From assembly GCF_027943255.1 (NCBI RefSeq), contig NC_072893.1, positions 83,397,784 through 83,461,783 of the forward strand: a stretch of DNA of 64,000 bases. The letters run 5' to 3'. Below the pieces are notes generated by a model. The model ran no database searches. It worked only from the letters and a program-made list of their open reading frames with translations, and was not told the origin of the DNA. Each line of letters starts with the position of its first letter. Within the stretch, counting starts at the first letter, position 1. Of this stretch, positions 12,190 through 24,680 are shown piece after piece. Position numbers and translations under genes: made by a program. The stretch comes from Anastrepha obliqua (taxonomy: Eukaryota; Arthropoda; Insecta; Diptera; Tephritidae).

Positions 12190-15100
12190 ATAATAATAGA
12201 TTTTTTTACAGCAAATGAGCGATATGTAAATTGCACACTTTCAAATAAATAATTTTTTTTAGAAATATTTATTTTTGATTTAGTTTTGTGATAATTTAAA
12301 TTTTCGACTTAATAACTAGGTCCTCCTATTAAATTTTATTTACCACCCACATTTCACTGTGTTCCTACTTTTTCATCAATCTGTGGCTTGGTTGCAAGGC
12401 TTGTTTGTTGTTTGCCAAATATTGCAGTTGCTGTTGTTGTTGGTCAAACTTACTGGGTATTAAATTGTAGTATTAAATTCATTCGACGGTGTATACGCCG
12501 CTGCACTATCATTGAATTTCATTTTATTTTGCTGCGAGCTGGTAGTTTTTCCACATTTCACATATTTTTATTTTTCGCTTTATTTCATTTTTATTTTATG
12601 CTTTCGTGTGTGTTCTTCTCGTTTTACTTGCTTTTCACTACACTTTATTTTAATTGAAATTTGAGCGCCACTCAATTTTGAAGTGTATACACAGTGCGCG
12701 CTGCATTTACGTGTGTATTTATGCACATACCAACACACATACACACAAATATTTGAGAAAAGAATTTAAAAAATGTTGTATGTGCTCACGTTTATACATA
12801 TTTGTGCGTCTGTGAGTGTGGCTGTGTTCGACAAACCGCAAAAATCAATCAAAACGCAATGAAACTGTCAATTACGCGGCAGGCGTCGGCAGGCCCTTCA
12901 ATTTGGACCAACACAAGCAACAACGAGCAGTAAAGTTAGCTGTGACAACAATAATAACAACAACAATGTGCCGTTAACCAACTCTGCTCCATCCCACTGT
13001 AAACATTATTGTTTGGCGCGCGAAATGTTCTTCTTTTTTTCCAAGCAACTTCCTTTGCCACCGCTTAGCCCCTATATTCTGTGAGCTCTCCGTTCGCGCT
13101 CAAGTTGAACTGCAATTTTTAGGAAACGATTTTTCATTTTACTTTTTTCGCCTCAGGCAGATTTTCTCGTGTTTCAATTTTTATGCCGTCGCGTTTGGCC
13201 GCATTCAATGTGGCTGCCAACGTGCCGCAGATCCAATTACACTTGTGTTGCCATTATTGTGAAGTTTTGAAAATTACACAAACGCACCAACACACAATGG
13301 CATACGGAGGTACAGTGAGGTGTAGTGAGCAGCATATGGAACATTTGTCTTTTCGGCACATACATCCGCTTTTACACTCCCACTCTCCTCGATCCTCACA
13401 CACATAAACACATATTATATCCATTCACGTATTGAGTAGCCAATATGCACTTACATGCACATTTCCATAGACTCACACGCACGCTGACATTGGCAACATC
13501 CGCCTTTCACCAATTCAGCAAAATTGCAGTTCATACAGCGGCAATTTCGCCGCCATTTAAGTCGCGCATATCCTTTCAGTACTGCACAATCAGCACGAAC
13601 ATACCTACTGCACACACACACACTTACACAAAGGCGCGCTTACAATTTTAATATGCACACATTGCGTTGAGTGGAGGTATGTATGTGTTATCATAAAATA
13701 CCGTCATCCATGTACAGCAGCAGCCGCAATTTGAATTTTGACAATGCGACAAAGCGTCCGTTCGCGTATAACCGCCTCATATTGTCGCGTCCTTTTACCT
13801 ACTGTTCCCAGAAATTTCGGCTGCCTGACAGCATTCGCGCACGCTAGCATTTATGGCATAGTTGCTGTTGCTGTCGGTGTCGGTGTGATGATTCGCTTGT
13901 CAGCGCAATTTATGCATCAATTTTGGTACGAGCAAAACGTAAATGGAATATGCAGATCATCGATTGAAAAATTAAGTGGCCCCCATTACAAATGTTTCGA
14001 GGCTTCAGAGTGCCTGGAAAAGAGTGAAAGATGAGCTCGATTGGTATTGCAACAAAGTGCGAATGAAAATTACTATACAAAAAGCGTACAGAAGTGCGTA
14101 AAATTGGTGGTTACGTTTATGTGTATCCTAATTGAAGGTGTGCTTGTGGCGAAAGTAGAAAGTATAGCACATTTACTGCCGCTCGAAACAAGATCAAAGA
14201 AAAATGCTTGTAAACGAGTCTAAGCTCGGTCATATTTGGGGAGAATACCCAGCCTACGCTTTAACTTAAACTAAACTGCATTTTTAGAACTTGCTTGAAA
14301 GCAGTCAAACGTTCAAGTGCGCTATGTATACTAAGTTTGATTGTGTTTAATAAAGAAGCTCCAAAGACATGCACTATCCGTTTGCCAGAAAATAAGTTGT
14401 AATCATAATGATTTCTCAATCAAAATAAGAGATACAAATTATCAGAGGAAGCGCAATAATAAGAGAGTGCTCTCATTCAACCGCAGTTTACGATTGCAAA
14501 ACATCTGCAACATTTTTCAACCTGAGCTTACACTGTGTCAGATCAGCTCTTCTCTCACGCTGCAACCTGTAACTTTCTATTCCTACAGTTCTAAATGAGC
14601 TGATGGCAATTCTTAGAGGTGCAAGTAACTAATACTGAGAAAACGCATAACAAACTAACCTGCACGGAAAAGCGTTTCCTTGTCTAATACATCGTACAAG
14701 TTATCCAGGAAGACTTTCGTATGCACATAAACCTTGGGTAATGCTGCAATCCCAGTTTTTCAGAAAATCGCCGAACTCGCAAAACACAAACAAACTAAAC
14801 ATGCTATATTGCTAAAACCGTAAACAGATTTTCGAGAAGAGTTTACCAATATAATAACCGAAAGTCGAATGTACGTAGCCGGCGAAATTTGAAAATTAGC
14901 CTTAATTTTTGAACACACCTCGTACACATGTATATATTTCATAAACACAGTGAACGTTAAGCAACCGTGAAATTGAGCAAATGGACTACATATGTACACC
15001 ACGCAAGCCATCATACAATCAATCTTTTGCACACCAAGCTCGGTAGTATTTCAGCCACCCTGTATAATTTCCATCCCATTGGTTTTAAGGCGACTGTTTG

Positions 15101-15780
15101 TCAGAAACAGCACGAAAATCCATTTACATAATTTTTGATAACCGGATTAATAATAACACAGGTCTGCAAAATAATGGGCTCGGAATGTTCTATAAAAGTG
15201 TAGTGTCATTTCCGAAGTAACTGAAGAAAAATATGCAATTTAATTCGCTGTCCCACGGGTCAGAAGGTGAGCCTGCTCGCGGTTTGGTAAGGGTGGTTGG
15301 TAATGGTTTAGGGGTTGGGATGGGTTTTCCATTTTTTTGACTTCGGATTCGGATTCAGTGACCAAAAATACATAGGGATATGTAGGTCTAATTGGCTATT
15401 TTTTTTTGCGACTATGTAATCGACCGTATCACGTCTCATGTTATCTCAATGGATTTTCGTTATCGGAAAATTTCGATAACGAAAAATTCACAAACATGGA
15501 GACCTCAAAATGCGATATCTCTATGAGAAATTAAGATATTTGAGCAAATTCAACGGCATTTAAAAGAGGAAGACTTATAATTTAAAATACCACGTCTACT
15601 TTTTTATGAAGAGCAAAATCTTCGTAACTACACAACCTCAAAAATGGGCAAAAACAGCGTTTTTTGCACTTTTAGGTTAGGATATCTCAAAGTCCTGACG
15701 TGATAGAGCAATTTAAACCCCGGATTCGGATTCTACGCAAAAAATTACTTCGAAAATGACCTTACACTTTCCTAGAACAA
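12190..15780. other. long non-coding stretch without recognised gene
   Basis: This is unique-looking AT-rich DNA with CA/TG-rich microsatellite stretches (for example about 13610-13625 and 12720-12750). ORFs such as 13738-14034 lack any recognisable domain. About 15250-15780 holds two CGGATTCGGATTC-containing blocks (15341 and 15722) that may be parts of a repeat. Confidence 0.4.
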
Positions 15781-16563
15781 AACGTTGTTGACCTGTGTAA
15801 TTAGTTGCGATTCTGAGTCGCAAACCAAACAAGGTTTGAGACTGGGTAACTCGCTGTCGCGTGACTTCTTTAATCTGATATTGGCATCATCAGCCTTAAC
15901 AACCGCGCTGTTAGTTCTGCCTTCTCCAAGCTGGATAAAGAGGCAAAGCGAATGAGTCTGGTTGTGTACGTGGACAAAACGAAGGACCTCCTGTCTTCAA
16001 ACAAACAATCGGCGCACTCGCGTAGCGGCACCAACGTCATTGTTGACAGTTACGATTTCGAGGTTGTAGAATACTTCGTTTATTTAGGAACCAGCATTAA
16101 CACCGATAACAATGTCAGCCTTGAAATCCAACGCAGAATCTCTCTTGCCAACAAGTGCTACTTTGGACTAAGTAGGCAATTGAGCAGTAAAGTCCTCTCT
16201 CGACGAACAAAACTAACACTCTACAAGACTCTCATCATGCCCGTCCTAACGTATGGCGCAGAAGCTTGGACAATGACAACATCCGATGAAGCGACGCTTG
16301 GAGTGTTCGAGAGAAAGATTCTGCGCAAGATTTTTGGACATTTGCATATTAGCAGCGGCGAATATCGCAGGCGATGGAACGATAAGCTGTATGAGCTTTA
16401 TGTCATCCGAATGGATACAAAAGCTCTAGCTCTGAAAGTATTCGATGCGGTAGCAGCTGGTGGTAGCAGAGGCAGAGGAACGCCTCCTCTGCGTTGGAAA
16501 GATCAGGTGGAGAAGGATTTCGCTTCACTTGGTGTGTTCAACGTAGTTATAAAGAATAGTTAA
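15780..16563 (+). pseudogene. LINE ORF2 C-terminal part with deleted YADD region
   Basis: A 203-codon ORF (15952-16563) is open. It gives NKQSAHSRSGTNVIVDSYDF, FVYLGTSINTDNNVSLEIQR, SRRTKLTLYKTLIMPVLTYG and AEAWTMTTSDEA, followed by FERKILRKIFG and TPPLRWKDQVEKDFASLGV. This is the thumb and C-terminal part of an endonuclease-reverse transcriptase LINE. Upstream, GDSLS-type sequence (about 15840-15880, SLSRDFFNLI) runs directly into DIGIISLNNRAVSSAFSKLD (15880-15939). So the palm segment with the catalytic YADD has been removed. It cannot encode active reverse transcriptase. Antisense pieces of the same family lie at 24430-24680 and 39560-39700. Confidence 0.8.
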
Positions 16564-16568
16564 ATTTC

Positions 16569-17455
16569 AAGGGTCGATGTTGAACGTGAACCACACTTAA
16601 ACGTCAAGAGCTTTTCTGCATTTCATTTGAAATTTTTCAGTTTCAGACCAATTCAATTTGAACCATGGAAAGATACGCAATAGAGCAACGCGTTAAAGTT
16701 ATTCAGGCTTATTATGAAAACGGGCTTTCAAATCAAAATGCATATCGCGCACTTCGTGAAGAAAATCATCTTCAGTGATGAGGCACCTTTTCACCTCAGT
16801 GGATTCGTCAATAAGCAGAATTGTCGCATTTGAGCGAATGATAATCCAAGAGTGATTGTCGAAAAACCAATGCACCCACAAAGAGTGACTGTTTGGTGCG
16901 GTTTATGGGCCGGCGGCATCATTAGGCCGTATTTTTTCCAAAGTGAGGTCGGTCAGGCAGTTACTGTGAATAGTGTTGGAACTATTTATGGTCCGAATTG
17001 GAAGATATGTATGTGAACGATATGTGGTTTCAACAGGACGGTGCCACTTGTCACACAGCTAACAAAACAATGTCTCTTTTGCGCGAAAAATTTGATGGCC
17101 GAATAATCTTACGACGCGGCGATGTCAATTGGACTTCATTGGACTTCTTTATTTGGGGTTATTTGAAAGAAAAGGTGTACGTCGATAAGCCAGAAACAAT
17201 TCTAGAGCTAAAGGATGAGATAATTCGGCACATTAACGGCATAGAACCTCAATTGTGCCTCAGCATCACCGAAAATTTGGACCATCGGATGGAGGTGTGC
17301 CGCCGAGGCCGCGGCGGCCATTTGGCCGAATATTTGTTTCATACGTAAGTCAGCCATACCAATATTATCACAATAAAGAGAAATGACTATAATTTCTTTA
17401 AAAAATTGTGTTTTATTCAAAATTAACACCGGCTCTTAAAACTTAACCACCCTTT
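16569..17455 (+). pseudogene. mariner-like (ITm) element with internally deleted transposase
   Basis: The start is Met at 16665 (MERYAIEQRVKVIQAYYENG), the usual N-terminus of this Tc1/mariner-related lineage. After NAYRALRE (about 16750) the sequence jumps to KIIFSDEAPFHLSGF, so most of the DNA-binding and linker region is gone. Then VTVWCGLWAGGII (16883-16921), a frame change, MWFQQDGATCHTA (about 17022-17060), LDFFIWGYLKEKVYVDKPET (17144-17203) and CRRGRGGHLAEYLFHT near the end. The catalytic acids of the DE, QQD and LD motifs are recognisable, but the frame is broken. The ends share AAGGGTSGWT in inverted orientation. It lies just 3' of the LINE remnant. Confidence 0.75.
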
Positions 17456-17943
17456 ACAACTTGTAAAGTAAAGCCCCGAAATACGAGTATGTATGTTATG
17501 TAATACCTTCGCGCAGAATGATTCGATTTGTACAAGGTTTTTTGAATTTTAAAGGTTAGCCATTGGAAATGTTAATTTTAATGTAATTTGAAGGAGTTTA
17601 AAAATGGGGCGTGATAATGTGCAAAAATGTGATCAAAAATCATAGATTGCTTTCTTTCGTTTTGCATGAATAAAATTAGTTAATTATTTTCCAATATAAC
17701 CAAAATTTGTGCTACATGTACCGAGTTGCTTTTAATGGGAATAAGCAGGCAAAGCTAACGCATCTGCTCATTTCTTTCGTTGGTAACTGCGTGTTTTTGG
17801 TTTTTTGGGTTTGCGATACCCTGCAATATTGCTTTCGCATTTTTACTACTTTGATTGTGTTTTGCCTTTTAGCATTATTAGCGCAAATTATTTCCAAAAA
17901 ATGCTGTCTGAGTTCTAACTTTTGGAGAATGCTTAATTTTGAT

Positions 17944-17958
17944 CTTATTTTATGCAGT
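17944..17958 (+). repeat. inner left direct repeat of the Tc1 element
   Basis: CTTATTTTATGCAGT is the exact complement of two copies at the right end of the Tc1 element (19173-19187 and 19370-19384). In Tc1-type elements with IR/DR structure such repeats bind the transposase. Confidence 0.65.
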
Positions 17959-18104
17959 CGCTTCTTTGTACAACGGTACTTAAATATTACGTTATTTAAG
18001 AGTAGTAGGCGTATGTAATATCATCGCTTATTTATAAAATTACTTTGTATTCGCTTTTTAGTTTGATTTTAGTATTTGAAGTGTCAATTAATGTGATTAA
18101 TAAA

Positions 18105-19124
18105 ATGGGTCCGCGAACAACGATAGGTCAACGTGAATTGGTTATTCACCATTTCAAAAACGGCCAATCGCAGCGAAAAATAGCAGAAATAGTTAACATT
18201 AACGCCCCTACAGTACAAAAAATCATCGAGCGCTTCGTCCATGAAAATAGTGTACATAATAAGGGCAGGGAACCACCAAACAAAATTTTCAGTGACACTG
18301 ATGAGCGAACTATTGTAAGAAGGATAAAAGCTAATCCACGACTCTCGGCTCCGAAACTGACCTCTGCAGTTCAATCTGACCTCGGTAAACAATGTAGTGT
18401 GGAAACTGTTCGCCGTATTCTGCGCAAACACGATTTTCATGGCCGAGTAGCACGTAAAAGACCTTTTATCAGCCAAAAAAATAGACTTTGCCGACTTAGA
18501 TTTGCCAATGAGAATGTTTCAGAGACGTCAGAGTACTGGAATTCTGTTATTTTCGCAGATGAATCGAAATTCAACATATTCGGCTCGGATGGGATGTCCT
18601 ATGTTTGGCGAAAACCAAATAAGGAACTCAATAAAGAAAATTTGAAACCGACAATGAAACATGGCGGTGGCAGCGTCATGGTTTGGGCCTGCATGTCGGC
18701 TGCTGGTACTGGGAGGTTGACATTTATTGAGACAACAATGGACAAATTTAAATACCTACAGATTCTGAAGGATAATTTGTTGCAGAGTGCCGAGGATCTG
18801 GGTATAAAATCAGATTTTCGATTTTATCAGGATAACGATCCAAAGCATAAAGCGGGTATTGTACAAAGCTGGCTAATATATAACTGTCCTCACTTGATGA
18901 CGCCGCCGCCACAGTCGCCAGACTTGAATGTCATTGAAAACTTGTGGTCTATACTAGAAACTAATATCCGGAAACATAAGATTTCTAACAAAAACGACCT
19001 AAAGGAGGCGCTGAAAACGGAGTGGACGAATATTTCGCCAGATATTACAAAAAAACTGGTGACATCAATGCAAAATCGCCTTAAATCTGTTATAGACAAC
19101 AAGGGTTATCATACCAAATATTAA
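18105..19124 (+). CDS. Tc1-family transposase, apparently intact
   Basis: This 339-aa open frame has the full length usual for Tc1-family transposases. The Met at 18105 (MGPRTTIGQRELVIHHFKNG) is chosen over the upstream in-frame Met at 18045 because the paired N-terminal helix-turn-helix domain normally starts here. HTH helices lie at about residues 8-55 and 70-115. The catalytic triad is FADESKF, YQDNDPKH and NVIENLW, with 34 residues between the second D and the E (DD34E). The glycine-rich GGGSVMVWACMS box is present and the C-terminus is NKGYHTKY. It catalyses cut-and-paste transposition at TA sites. There are no stops or frameshifts. The element's right end carries two direct-repeat sites, but only one is found on the left. 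Confidence 0.9.
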   Translation: MGPRTTIGQRELVIHHFKNGQSQRKIAEIVNINAPTVQKIIERFVHENSVHNKGREPPNKIFSDTDERTIVRRIKANPRLSAPKLTSAVQSDLGKQCSVETVRRILRKHDFHGRVARKRPFISQKNRLCRLRFANENVSETSEYWNSVIFADESKFNIFGSDGMSYVWRKPNKELNKENLKPTMKHGGGSVMVWACMSAAGTGRLTFIETTMDKFKYLQILKDNLLQSAEDLGIKSDFRFYQDNDPKHKAGIVQSWLIYNCPHLMTPPPQSPDLNVIENLWSILETNIRKHKISNKNDLKEALKTEWTNISPDITKKLVTSMQNRLKSVIDNKGYHTKY

Positions 19125-19172
19125 AAATACTTCAAATTATGTTTAATATTAAGTTTTTTATAATTATAAGTA

Positions 19173-19397
19173 ACTGCATAAAATAAGCTGTGACCTGAAA
19201 TTAACCAGTATTTTTGGTTTTCGTAGTTTAAAGTTATTTAAATATATATTTTCACAATAAATGAAGTTATTTTGTTAAATTTGAGTTTTTTATCTTTTTA
19301 ATGGTACCAATTTCTTTTTCAAATTCTTCTTAGTTTTGTAGTTATAAAGCTTGGAATTTGAGACTATGCACTGCATAAAATAAGCTGTGAGCCACTG
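19173..19397 (-). repeat. right terminal region of Tc1 element with two direct repeats
   Basis: ACTGCATAAAATAAGCTGTG occurs at 19173 and 19370, about 197 bp apart. The outer copy continues GAGCCACTG and is followed by TA (19398-19399), which fits the outer end of an IR/DR-type Tc1 element. Confidence 0.65.
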
Positions 19398-19471
19398 TAT
19401 ATAATTAAACATTTGGATTTTGATTAAAAACATTGAAGATCTGACTGAAAAAGCAAGAAAGTGAGTCTAGG

Positions 19472-20600
19472 GAAGTCTGACTGGCAAAATTCAAATTTAG
19501 AGTTACGTTATAAAAAAATTTAAGTGCTGTGAAATAGAAGTATCCCTTGCGCAATACATGTTGTGCAGTTTGTTCATTTTGTGAGAAATTTAGAAAGCGT
19601 ACGTTGTATTTACTAAATGAGCGCTGCGTATGAAAAACGCGCGCCTATGTACACACCCTAAAGGTCCAAAAATGGCAAACAAAGAAGTCGAAGACGTTCA
19701 TAAATAAATGGATGTGAAGGTAAACCGCAGTTTAAAACGTTGACGACTTCCGAGGACGAGGCCCAAAAGCTACTTCTCCAAAGTAAGATAAAAAAAATCA
19801 GTGGTTTGCTTGTGACAAAGCCGAACTTAACGTTCCGTGGAGCTGAAGCAGTTTTAAGAAAAGGAGTTGGTAATGTATTTGAAAACACAATTTGAGGACG
19901 TTTGCGTACAGCAGACCTCAAATTCCGAAGGACATATAATAATAATACTTGCATAAGCCAAGACAAATTCAGAACGAAATTGGTCAAACGTAATATTCAC
20001 GGATGAGTCCACCCTTTAGGCGAATAATTGCATATGTCGATTCTCGCGTACTGCTAATAATCGACAACTGCAACGAACTGTTAAGACTACAGTTAAGGTT
20101 TATGCTTGGAACTGCTTCTCCGATTTGACGGTTAATTTGTGTTTATCCCTAACTTGAATGCAGTATTGATGAATAAAATTTACCGAAAAGCAATATTACC
20201 GTTAGCCGAACTAACCAACCTTGGATTTTACAAGAAGACCACAATCCCAAGCATCGAAACTAAAGGTGCATAGACTGGAAGCAGCAAAATGGGATTGAAA
20301 TGTTGGATTGGCCTTCACAGTCACGTGATAATGATCGCTTTGACAATATTTGGGCAACAGTTAAGCAAGAACCCAAAGAAAATGTCTCTAATTTGGAGCT
20401 GATTACCGCCACAACTTACGCAGAAATTAACACAAAGTATGAGTCGAAGATGTGCAGTCATTAAAGCTAAAGGTGGTGGGCATACATTTTATTGAATATA
20501 TTGCGTATAATAAATATAATATAATAAGTCCATACAATGCAGTTTGCTGGAATCAAATTGGGAAAATAGTTGCTAAGTTTTGGTGGTCACACTTTTATTA
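19472..20600 (+). pseudogene. decayed Tc1-like element
   Basis: Fragments in different frames give WSNVIFTDEST (19980-20011), RTVKTTVKVYAWNCFS (20070-20117), NKIYRKAILPLAELTNLGFY (about 20172-20231), then FDNIWATVKQEPKENVSNLE (20339-20398) and KCAVIKAKGG-like sequence at the end. This matches the order of a Tc1-family transposase from the first catalytic D to the C-terminus. Many stops are present. TCTGACTGGCAAAATTCAAA (19475) and the complement of AAAATAGTTGCTAAGTTTTGGTGGTCACAC (about 20570-20598) may be its decayed ends, but I am unsure of that. Confidence 0.6.
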
Positions 20601-21830
20601 CACAGTCGATATTCCCTGTAATTAGCATTCTTACAACTCAGACGTTGGCCTCCTATAAAGAGCGAGCAATATTACTTATTAGCTAGCAATGAGCAGATTA
20701 ATGCAGATAATACCTTCAAATTTCAAAATGTAATAAGGAAGCGAATTTTTTCCATATGCACAATTTTAATTATTTACTTTATGATAAACCTGTGTAAAAA
20801 AATGCGAGCTGCTGTTATTATATAGAGATTTATACAAGGACTAAATAATCTATATTTCGACTTCAATTGGAGGTATTGATATCCTTTACGAGTAGGTATT
20901 TCATTCAACTGCCAGCTAGGTTATATTTTTGGTTTTTATATTTATATATATATATTTTTTTTTTCAATTTAAAGCTTGATTTGAAACTCCTTTTACAAGA
21001 ATAGAAATACACCAAGAAAAAAGTTTAATTATTTTTATAATATTTTTCTCGTTAAACCTCAATAAAGAACATTTGTGCCACATTGGCAGTTCGTAAAATA
21101 ATTATGTTAATTAAATATCACACGCAGCTGCGGTAGCTGTACCACATAATAACAGACTACCACGCCAGTATCCCACACATACCACCACATCATAACCACA
21201 CGCACACTTGCACGCACTCCATCATTAATATCTTTATGTGCACTTCAGAAGACACTCAATGAACCACTTAAGCGGCAGCTAGGAGATTGCCTTGAGTATG
21301 AGAAGAAAAGTCGCCTCCATGTATATATCTTCACAAACACATACATATATCGACACACATACACATTTAAGTACATACATATGATTGTGTGATTAAAAGA
21401 GGCAACCACAGGTGAAGAAATGCGTCGTAAGCACAATCCCTGTTGGAAAATATTTAACTAACAACAAAGATACGAAATTTAATAAGGAGTTATCTCATCC
21501 ACAGTAGCTGCGCGATGAATTCTGTGGGCATAAGAAATCATTCTTCAGCTCTTTTTGATATTATGAATGGTTAAATATTTGTCCCCACGTCTATGAAAAA
21601 GTGGTCGCTAGTTTATTCCACCCGACAGCCGTTTGTTGTTCTAATTATTATCCTAAAGATCTGCGCATCTGCATTTTACATATGTTGGACCAAAAGGGTT
21701 CGTCTGATAAATTGTTCACTCAGTGGTGACAAATGTCTATGGTGACGCTGAGGAAAAGTTCATCTACTTGGGTTGGTACCAGAAAACCTTCACATGTTTT
21801 CATTAAATAACACAAGCTAATATAAATTCA
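20601..21830. other. AT-rich non-coding DNA
   Basis: No gene was recognised. CACACA/TACATA-rich low complexity occurs at about 21160-21380. Confidence 0.45.
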
Positions 21831-21839
21831 GTCACCGTA

Positions 21840-22120
21840 GCCGGATGCATTGATGCGTGACTACCATTCGGGATTTCACAGGTTCTAATCTACGTGCATG
21901 AAGTATCAAAATGATAAGAAATGATAATGAAAGTTTTTTCTAATAGCGGTAGCCGGACTCGGCAGGCAATAGCAAACCTCCGAGGGTATTTCTGCCATGA
22001 AAAAGATCCTCATAAAAAACATTTATCGATCAGAGTCGACTTAAAACTGTGAAAGAACATCAAGAGGCAGGCCACAGATCCTCCTGTTCCCGGCCAAACA
22101 CTCAAAAATTATGTAACAAA
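21840..22120 (+). repeat. tRNA-derived SINE (copy d)
   Basis: It begins CACCGTAGCCGGATGCATTG (A-box region) and continues GCGTGACTACCATTCGG. A degenerate B box GGTTCTAAT follows (21883). The body CGGCAGGCAATAGCAAACCT (21960-21979), then CATGAAAAAGATCCTCATAA, is present. It reads forward, the same orientation as the copies at 47083 and 57536. Confidence 0.7.
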
Positions 22121-24420
22121 AATGTTGACTTCCAAAGACTTTTGACGCACTGAATTAGAATTTTAATTGAGAGGTGCCTTAGGTTTTCATGACTTTCCAG
22201 CTTAAAGGTGCAGAAAATACGATTTTTGGGTATTTCAGATTAAGAAGCATCTTGCGATATATTTTTCAATGCTTTAACAGCATCTGAAAAACAGTTCTTC
22301 TTCTATGTAAAAAATACTTTATTTGTCTCTGAGCTGTTTTCTATTGAGTTAAACAGATAACAGTAAGTAAGTGAACATTTTAAACTGGAGCTCTTCTGAG
22401 ATCAGATTCGGGCTCAATACGCCAAGAACCTCCAGAAAAGTGTGGTTTGGTTGTTGGTTATGAAAGCTAACAAAATTCCGTAATTCAGTGCAATTCTTTA
22501 TAATAATCATGTAAAGATTTTGCTACATCTGATAATACATTTTTAACTTGGCTAAAGCTTCAACCATTACTTGAATAAATATAGCTAAATTAATTTGCTC
22601 TAGATCAAAAATAATACTGGGTTCGAAAGAAGTCTCACGTATTAAAAAATAATAATTCTTCCCTTTCTTAAAAAATAATGAAAATCTATTGGAAATCTAG
22701 TTAGAACGACCGAAATGCGGCTTCGACTTTGACAATATTCGGCTACAAAATTTGAGTTCGATTTGGTTTCAACTTCCGGTAAATAGCCGAACTTTGACCG
22801 AGCATTTCTTTCAATTATTTCTTCAATAAGTTTATCAACTTTTAGATTTGCTAATTTTTAATACTGGTATTAAAGCCCACGATTTTTCTCTAATTGTTTT
22901 GAAATTTCATCTGCTCCTTTCTCGAATCCGGCTAGTTGGCAATTTTTAGTGCTGCTAGTCAGCTCTATGCCAGTAGATGGCGCTGCGAAGAAGGTTAAAA
23001 TGCCGATAAGCTAATATTTTTGCATTACAATATAAAATTCATTAGCTATAAATATTAAATGACTACATTGATCTAATTTTTAATGTGATTCAGATATATG
23101 CAGGTTTTTTGGATTTATTGGATTATTGAGATACCAACACTTGATTATGTAGAACTTCAGCCCGTAAAAGTCAGTTCGACTCGGTCTAGCCTCAAAAATT
23201 GATGTTCGGTCGTTCTCTGAAACGCAACATTAAATTGTTTTAAAAATAAAAAAAATATAATACAATAAAAGGACAATAAAAAAATAATAATAATTCAAAC
23301 AAATCAAGCGAAGAGCACCGATTCCTGATTTTCCAGCAAGACATCGAGTCACTCCTAAAACAATTTTACATATACATACATATATAATATTCAACGCTAG
23401 AGTACTGGAATATGTAGGGCAAGGTAACAGGAAGCATGTGCCACAAATTCCTCTAAGAAGCTTTGTTAATGGAATGGGAAAAAGCGACACGACGACCTCA
23501 ATGAAAGCAGCGCGCTCCGTGATAACCGCGAAAAATATCAAATTATCGGAAATATGAAACACATATGCGCATACTTACATATTTATGCCAAGCATTAGCC
23601 GCTAATACAAAGAAAGTACGCGCCCGGCAATTATATTATCTGGCGCAAATGAGATTCACGCCTGAATATATTATTGATGCTTGTAAATTATGCTCATCTG
23701 TTTATCACGGTGGGCAAATACCGTGCTACGCTTAGTCAAATGGGACTTGCATACAAATTTTAATTTTATTAATTTATTTTTTTATTATAGTTTTATTTAA
23801 AAAAAGTTGTATTTTAACGATAGGCCAAAATTTCCAAAAATGCTACTGCTTAATATTTGGTAGAATTTTTAAAGCAAAATATTAAATTTCTAACTAAGAC
23901 CCGACATGCTTTAATGTGTCTCGTGAGTGAGTATATAGGTACTTCTAATATTGGAAATAAGTTTCAAAAATATTTCTTTAAAATCAGAACAAATATCTAT
24001 GCATTTTTGCACCTTTTCACTTTCATTACAGTCATGTGTGAAAAAATTTACTAAGATTGGTCTAAAAATTTCAATTTTTCTAACGCAAAAAGTTCAATAG
24101 GAAATTATTTCACAGTCGAGGCATTTAAAAATCAATTTTGCAAAATTTCGCGACTTCAGATTTAAAGTTTTTAATAATACTCATAAAGATACATAGTATT
24201 GATACAAAGGTATGATACTTCGTATCTAGGAATTTCTTCCAACTGCTTTAAAAATGAATTTGATAATTTTTTTGTATGGTTAGCACTTAAATTATAGACA
24301 TCTTCTTGGATTGAAAACCTCAGGCCGGAATTTCTATACCATGGTTATTATTTCTTTTTTTTCATTGGGGCTGTTACCGTGTAAATGATTTTTCCCAGTC
24401 GCTTCTTTCTCGTGTTAACT
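22121..24420. other. AT-rich non-coding DNA
   Basis: No supported gene. An ORF at 23230-23562 (minus) has no recognisable family. Confidence 0.4.
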
Positions 24421-24429
24421 GGAATCATT

Positions 24430-24680
24430 TAGACACACCAAGTGAAGCCAGATCTTTCCCTACCTCATATTTTCAACGCACTAAAAGTATTCGTATTCAT
24501 TTCCCAGTACTAGAAGACATTTCATCGCATACCCTAAATACTGGAGTCTATATACACAGTCGGCCGACATGACCAATTCTCTGCTGCAGTAAAGCTCATA
24601 CAACTCATTGTTCCATCGTCTGTCGTTGCCAAAGCGCAAAGGTTCATATGTGCATCACAGAATGGTTTTCTTGTGCGTCC
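24430..24680 (-). pseudogene. antisense LINE fragment (same family as 15780-16563)
   Basis: ACACACCAAGTGAAGCCAGA followed by TCTTTCCCTACCTCATATTT is the complement of the WKDQVEKDLASLGV coding region. CATACAACTCATTGTTCCAT (24597) and CGTTGCCAAAGCGCAAAGGT (24624) match the complement of a nearby part of the same LINE. It is badly decayed. Confidence 0.55.

Noticed and set aside
13738..14034. 98-codon ORF
   Set aside because: No family recognised and no coding-like context; likely chance.
23230..23562. 110-codon minus-strand ORF with hydrophobic segments
   Set aside because: Its C-terminal part is encoded by an AT-rich low-complexity tract and nothing is recognisable in the rest.
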